Assembly: GCA_030430105.1 (NCBI GenBank)
Contig: JAUIFW010000042.1
Coordinates: 1 to 8,613, forward strand
Origin: a bacterium
Lineage (GTDB): Bacteria > Patescibacteria > Gracilibacteria > 1-14-2-50-48-13
DNA: 8,613 nt
Direction of reading: 5' to 3'
This document shows positions 5,806-8,613 of this stretch, one piece after another. Position 1 is the first letter of the stretch, and every line of letters starts with the position of its first letter. The translations under genes and the position numbers were made by a program. Below the pieces are notes generated by a model. It did no database searches, was not told the DNA's origin, and worked only from the letters and a program-made list of their open reading frames with translations.

Positions 5806-6321
5806 TTATCGATTCCAAGGCATGCGGGCAATAATCATTGCCATACCGCAGTTACCTGTGAGCCCAGCGAAGGCAAGTCCTCCAGAAATACCAAGGAAGG
5901 CAAGGAGGAACCATGGGGAAACGAAGTACGTAAGAGCTGTAAATATAAGGAGAAGCACAGAAATTGTGAGATGCACCTGCTGAATGAGAGGCATCACTTT
6001 CCCGACCTTGGTTGGTTCAGAAAGGCTCTTCCACTCCTCGATACCTCCTTCGATATTAATCACATTGGTGAGGCCAAGTTTTTCTAGGTCACATTGTGCT
6101 TGCTCTCCTCGTTTACCGGTACGGCAATGCACATAAACCGTTTTGTACTGCTTGAGCATGTCCACATGAGAAGCAAGTTCATGAAGTGGAACATTTTTCA
6201 CACCATCGATGTGCTCGGCTTTATGCTCAAGTCGAGTTCGTACATCTAGAACGATGCTGTTCAAGCTATCCTGCTCTTTGCTAAGAACGTTTTTAAGCTC
6301 TTGTATAGAAATAGTTTGCAT
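5806..6321 (-). CDS. Membrane-anchored rhodanese with YgaP-like C-terminal domain
   Basis: This 171-residue protein is a sulfurtransferase that carries sulfane sulfur on a catalytic cysteine. The rhodanese domain (about 1-100) has LDVRT at 25-29, HIDGVKNVPL at 37-46 and the active loop HCRTGKR with Cys66. NIEGGIEEW closes the domain at 89-97. Residues about 112-165 form a YgaP/DUF2892-like membrane hairpin with two hydrophobic segments split by SPW, then GLTGNCGM and the terminal ARMPWN typical of this domain. The rhodanese part would face the cytoplasm. ATG 6321 fits the domain start; the longer open frame upstream runs through the operator and promoter. It is first in the operon with the CsoR-family repressor and persulfide dioxygenase, so it likely feeds or drains persulfide for the dioxygenase. 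No Shine-Dalgarno is visible in its AT-rich leader. Confidence 0.9.
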   Translation of the reverse strand: MQTISIQELKNVLSKEQDSLNSIVLDVRTRLEHKAEHIDGVKNVPLHELASHVDMLKQYKTVYVHCRTGKRGEQAQCDLEKLGLTNVINIEGGIEEWKSLSEPTKVGKVMPLIQQVHLTISVLLLIFTALTYFVSPWFLLAFLGISGGLAFAGLTGNCGMAMIIARMPWNR

Positions 6322-6339
6322 ACACAAATAGATAAACAA

Positions 6340-6359
6340 ATATACCCTATAGGGTATAT
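6340..6359. promoter_or_regulatory. CsoR/CstR-type operator of the sulfur operon
   Basis: ATATACCCTATAGGGTATAT is a perfect 20-bp palindrome with CCC...GGG cores, matching the pseudo-palindromic G/C-tract operators known for CsoR and CstR. It overlaps the -10 of the inferred operon promoter and ends 18 nt before the rhodanese ATG. The encoded repressor two genes away is the natural ligand. Confidence 0.88.
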
Positions 6360-6383
6360 ACCAGAGTAGGATAGTGAGCTCAA
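6355..6383 (-). promoter_or_regulatory. Promoter of the sulfur operon
   Basis: On the minus strand the -35 is TTGAGC (plus 6378-6383) and the -10 is TATATA (plus 6355-6360), spaced by 17 nt, with an extended -10 TGG. The start of transcription would fall near 6348, inside the palindrome, so bound repressor would block RNA polymerase. The leader would be about 27 nt. Confidence 0.65.
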
Positions 6384-6500
6384 GAGGAGGAAAAAAGCTC
6401 GTGTAACAAATGCAACAATAGGAGTATCTGTTTCCATAGATTTCCAACACCTTTTCCTTGTATCCACACACAAAGCTACGTACCCTAAATGCAATCACCC

Positions 6501-6542
6501 CATTTGTCATTTGAAATCTGAAATTTGAAATCTGAACTTTTG
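6501..6542. repeat. Heptamer tandem array 3 (unit like AATYTGA), overlapping the recQ start
   Basis: Six abutting 7-bp units run from 6501 to 6542: CATTTGT, CATTTGA, AATCTGA, AATTTGA, AATCTGA and ACTTTTG. The repeats supply an in-frame TGA (6519-6521) that closes the recQ frame and the TTG (6525) that is its first possible start. Confidence 0.7.
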
Positions 6543-8339
6543 ATTTCCAAGGCGGAGCCTTTGGAAATCCTCAACCGTTATTTCGGCTACGACTCCTTCC
6601 GCGCTCAGCAAGAGGAGATTATTCACCATATTGTAGGGGGTAACGACACGGTAGTGCTCATGCCTACGGGGGGAGGAAAATCACTGTGTTTTCAGATTCC
6701 AGCGCTGTTACTCCCAGGAGTAACCCTCGTCATCTCACCCCTGATTTCTCTCATGAAGGATCAGGTGGATACCCTGCGGGGTAATGGAATTGATGCAGCC
6801 TATCTCAATTCATCCCTCGAGATAGAAGAGCAGCGGGAGGTACTCGACAATCTACGCAATGGCCATCTCAAGCTGCTTTATGTGTCGCCAGAGCGATTGG
6901 CCAATCCAGGCTTCCAGGAAGAGTTACGCAAGATTGAGCTCTCTCTTGTTGCGGTAGATGAGGCGCATTGTATTTCGCAGTGGGGGCACGATTTCCGCCC
7001 TGACTACACCAATCTTTCCTTCCTTAGGGAGCAGTACCCAAAGATTCCCATAATTGCCCTCACGGCGACAGCTACAGAGACAGTGAAAGAAGATATTATT
7101 CGCCAGCTAAAGCTAAAGAAACCACGTGTCTTCCTTTCAAGTTTTTTCCGTGACAACCTCCAGCTTCAGGTGATGGAAAAGTATGGCACCTTTGAGCAAA
7201 TTTGTGAGCTGCTGAATAGTCACGTGGGGCAGCCCACGATCATCTATGCCTTTTCTAGGAAGGACACGGAGGAGCTGGCAGAAAAACTTAGTAAGAATGG
7301 ACATAGGGCATTACCCTACCATGCTGGCCTTTCCCAAGAAGTACGTGAAAAACACCAAGACCGTTTCATCCGCGACAAGGTCAATATCATCGTGGCAACC
7401 GTCGCCTTTGGTATGGGAATTGACAAGCCAGATGTGCGGCTTGTGATTCATCATAGTCTGCCCAAGAATCTAGAAGGGTATTACCAAGAGGTAGGGCGAG
7501 CGGGAAGGGACGGTTTGCCGAGCACCTGCGTGCTCTTTTATTCCTATGGAGATACGAACAAGCATCGCTTCTTTATGGGAAGCATGAACCCCAAGGAGAA
7601 GGAGGCCTCTGAGCAAAAACTGCAAGCCATGGTGAACTACGCGGAGTATATGGGGTGCCGCTGGCGGGAGTTAGTGGGGTACTTCGGTGAGGAACGTCCC
7701 GAGGAACAATGTGGCCTCTGTGATGGGTGTCTCGAACTCACAGAGATGGAGGATGGTACTGAGATCGCGCAAAAAATTCTCTCCGCAGTGATCAAGACGG
7801 GTAATCGTTTTGGAAGAAGCCACGTCATTCAGGTGCTCATGGGGTCCAAGGCCCAAAAGATTCTAGATCTTGGACACGACGAACTATCGGTACACGGTAT
7901 AGTAAAAGACTATAACAAAAGTAGCCTTATGACGATCATCGGCTACTTGGAGCAAAAGGGGTTACTAGAGAGAAGGGGCGATACATACCCCACCCTGGCG
8001 GTATCTCCCAAAGGGCGCACCTTTCTAAGAACTCGGTCTGAGCTACAGATTCCCGTAACAAGAAAAAAGAAAGCACCTACCAAGCGCAAAGAAGCGTATA
8101 CTGGAAACTACGACAAAGACCTCTTCGAACTCCTCAGGGCGAAGCGAAGGGAGTTGGCGGAGGATGCAAAAGTACCACCTTTCATGATCTTCGGAGACAA
8201 AACCCTTTACGAAATGGCCGCCACCAAACCCACGACCCCAGAAAGCTTTCTGTATCTCCACGGCGTAGGAGAGAAAAAACTTGAGAGGTACGGGGAAGAA
8301 TTCATGGAAATCATCCAGGACGCCCTCCGGGCAAATTAA
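6525..8339 (+). CDS. recQ: ATP-dependent DNA helicase RecQ
   Basis: This full-length bacterial RecQ (604 residues from the first possible start) unwinds DNA 3' to 5' in recombination repair and fork processing. In order: motif 0 YFGYDSFRAQQ (19-29), Walker A MPTGGGKS (46-53), DEAH (145-148) with the aromatic loop after it (HCISQWGHDFRPDY), ATAT (181-184) and motif VI QEVGRAGRDG (321-330). The zinc-binding domain uses Cys378, 396, 399 and 402. An RQC winged helix spans about 408-507, and an HRDC domain about 527-604. No ATG exists: an in-frame TGA at 6519 closes the frame. TTG 6525 and TTG 6540 lack a Shine-Dalgarno; TTG 6561 has AAGGCGGAG just upstream with a short gap and would still keep motif 0. 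All three lie in or beside a strong hairpin. The gene converges on uvrA. Confidence 0.96.
   Translation: MKSELLISKAEPLEILNRYFGYDSFRAQQEEIIHHIVGGNDTVVLMPTGGGKSLCFQIPALLLPGVTLVISPLISLMKDQVDTLRGNGIDAAYLNSSLEIEEQREVLDNLRNGHLKLLYVSPERLANPGFQEELRKIELSLVAVDEAHCISQWGHDFRPDYTNLSFLREQYPKIPIIALTATATETVKEDIIRQLKLKKPRVFLSSFFRDNLQLQVMEKYGTFEQICELLNSHVGQPTIIYAFSRKDTEELAEKLSKNGHRALPYHAGLSQEVREKHQDRFIRDKVNIIVATVAFGMGIDKPDVRLVIHHSLPKNLEGYYQEVGRAGRDGLPSTCVLFYSYGDTNKHRFFMGSMNPKEKEASEQKLQAMVNYAEYMGCRWRELVGYFGEERPEEQCGLCDGCLELTEMEDGTEIAQKILSAVIKTGNRFGRSHVIQVLMGSKAQKILDLGHDELSVHGIVKDYNKSSLMTIIGYLEQKGLLERRGDTYPTLAVSPKGRTFLRTRSELQIPVTRKKKAPTKRKEAYTGNYDKDLFELLRAKRRELAEDAKVPPFMIFGDKTLYEMAATKPTTPESFLYLHGVGEKKLERYGEEFMEIIQDALRAN
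6542..6569 (+). promoter_or_regulatory. Strong hairpin around the recQ start, possible translational control
   Basis: GATTTCCAAGGC (6542-6553) pairs with 6557-6569 in 12 base pairs, with one bulged T (6560) and a GGA loop. It would bury the Shine-Dalgarno-like GGCGGAG and the TTG at 6561. The GAAATC copies in the heptamer array upstream (6513-6518, 6527-6532) can pair with GATTTC at 6542-6547 and compete with the hairpin. No T-run follows, so it is not a terminator. Confidence 0.4.
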
Positions 8340-8375
8340 TAATTAGTAACTATTAATTAGTTATTACTAATTAAA
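8334..8375. repeat. Heptamer tandem array 4 (unit like AATTAGT)
   Basis: Six 7-bp units fill 8334-8375: AATTAAT, AATTAGT, AACTATT, AATTAGT, TATTACT and AATTAAA. The first contains the last codon and the TAA stop of recQ (8337-8339); the last overlaps the stem of the following terminator. The AT-rich units make the period less certain than in the other arrays. Confidence 0.5.
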
Positions 8376-8398
8376 TCCTTGGCGCTAGCCAAGGATTT
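8373..8398. terminator. Bidirectional terminator shared by recQ and uvrA
   Basis: AAATCCTTGGC (8373-8383) pairs perfectly with 8388-8398 around a GCTA loop, an 11-bp stem. On the plus strand T bases at 8396-8399 close the stem and follow it; on the minus strand the TTT of 8373-8375 and A/T-rich repeat DNA follow. The TAG stop of uvrA (plus CTA, 8385-8387) is in the loop and its final codons form one arm. Confidence 0.8.
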
Positions 8399-8613
8399 TC
8401 TTAAGCCATTGTCCGGTATAGCTTTCCTTCACCTGCGCCACCTCCTCTGGTGTACCCTCCGCAATAATCTGCCCACCATGCACTCCTCCGTCTGGTCCGA
8501 GGTCGATGATCCAGTCTGCAGACTTAATCATATCCATATTATGCTCGATTATCAGCACGCTATTTCCCTTGTCCACCAGTCTATTAAGGACATTGAGAAG
8601 TTTCTGAATATCC
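8385..8613 (-). CDS. uvrA: Excinuclease ABC subunit A, C-terminal end only
   Basis: The minus-strand frame is open to the window edge (first whole codon at 8612), so only the last 75 residues are present. They match the UvrA C-terminus: [17 protein letters not shown], then [16 protein letters not shown] containing the ABC switch His, then [11 protein letters not shown] and [22 protein letters not shown]. UvrA is the damage-recognising ATPase of nucleotide excision repair, acting with UvrB. A GTG at 8576 is internal, not a start. The last codons and the stop lie in the terminator shared with recQ, the other DNA repair gene here. Confidence 0.96.
   Translation of the reverse strand, partial: DIQKLLNVLNRLVDKGNSVLIIEHNMDMIKSADWIIDLGPDGGVHGGQIIAEGTPEEVAQVKESYTGQWLKKILG

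Noticed and set aside
6383..6390. Plus-strand AGAGGAGG, a perfect Shine-Dalgarno look-alike between the sulfur operon and recQ
   Set aside because: Ten bases later comes GTG directly followed by TAA, so no protein follows; it lies just upstream of the operon's -35 and is probably chance purine-rich DNA.
3027..8375. CRISPR array interpretation of the short repeats
   Set aside because: Units are 7 bp and contiguous with no spacers, and no cas gene is present.
1..8613. Recoded UGA (code 4 or 25)
   Set aside because: No in-frame UGA occurs in any confident gene, and the UGA at 2081-2083 is followed directly by an intrinsic terminator.

Overview
This is a bacterial chromosome window. The lineage cannot be fixed from sequence alone. 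UGA acts as a stop: it ends the XRE-type gene just before a terminator, and no confident gene has an in-frame UGA. Several core genes have little or no Shine-Dalgarno sequence, and the junctions carry unusual heptamer repeats. These traits would suit an uncultured lineage such as Patescibacteria/CPR, but that is a low-confidence guess. Two parts differ in base composition. Positions 1-2783 are AT-rich (two 60-base blocks counted by hand gave about 38% and 32% G+C). Positions 3050-8613 are richer (two blocks gave about 58% and 53%).

Region 1 (1-2850) looks like an accessory segment. It has the 3' part of a DUF2075 P-loop NTPase/helicase, an XRE-type helix-turn-helix protein with a perfect palindrome upstream, an intrinsic terminator, and a P-loop small-molecule kinase-like protein. 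It ends at a minus-strand tRNA-His(GUG) gene (2851-2926) with its own promoter and terminator. The 3' end of the tRNA faces the AT-rich block, the usual geometry of an element integrated at a tRNA gene.

Region 2 (3027-4874) has a small 2TM membrane protein (minus) divergent from tyrosyl-tRNA synthetase (tyrS, plus), which ends in a strong bidirectional terminator.

Region 3 (4868-6383, minus) is a compact three-gene sulfur-handling operon: a membrane-anchored rhodanese, a CsoR/CstR-family repressor and an ETHE1-like persulfide dioxygenase. A 20-bp perfect CsoR-type palindrome lies over the inferred promoter, so the repressor probably controls its own operon in response to reactive sulfur species. 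Both internal junctions are stop-10 nt-ATG with no Shine-Dalgarno.

Region 4 (6501-8613) has a full-length recQ helicase gene (plus) whose non-ATG start lies in a heptamer repeat and beside a strong hairpin. It converges on the 3' end of uvrA (minus) across a shared terminator.

The most unusual thread is a set of four short tandem arrays, each with a 7-bp period but a different unit, at gene junctions (3027-3061, 4807-4848, 6501-6542, 8334-8375). Two of them supply stop codons and one supplies the apparent recQ start. In addition, two terminator hairpins overlap the last codons or stop codon of the minus-strand gene they serve.
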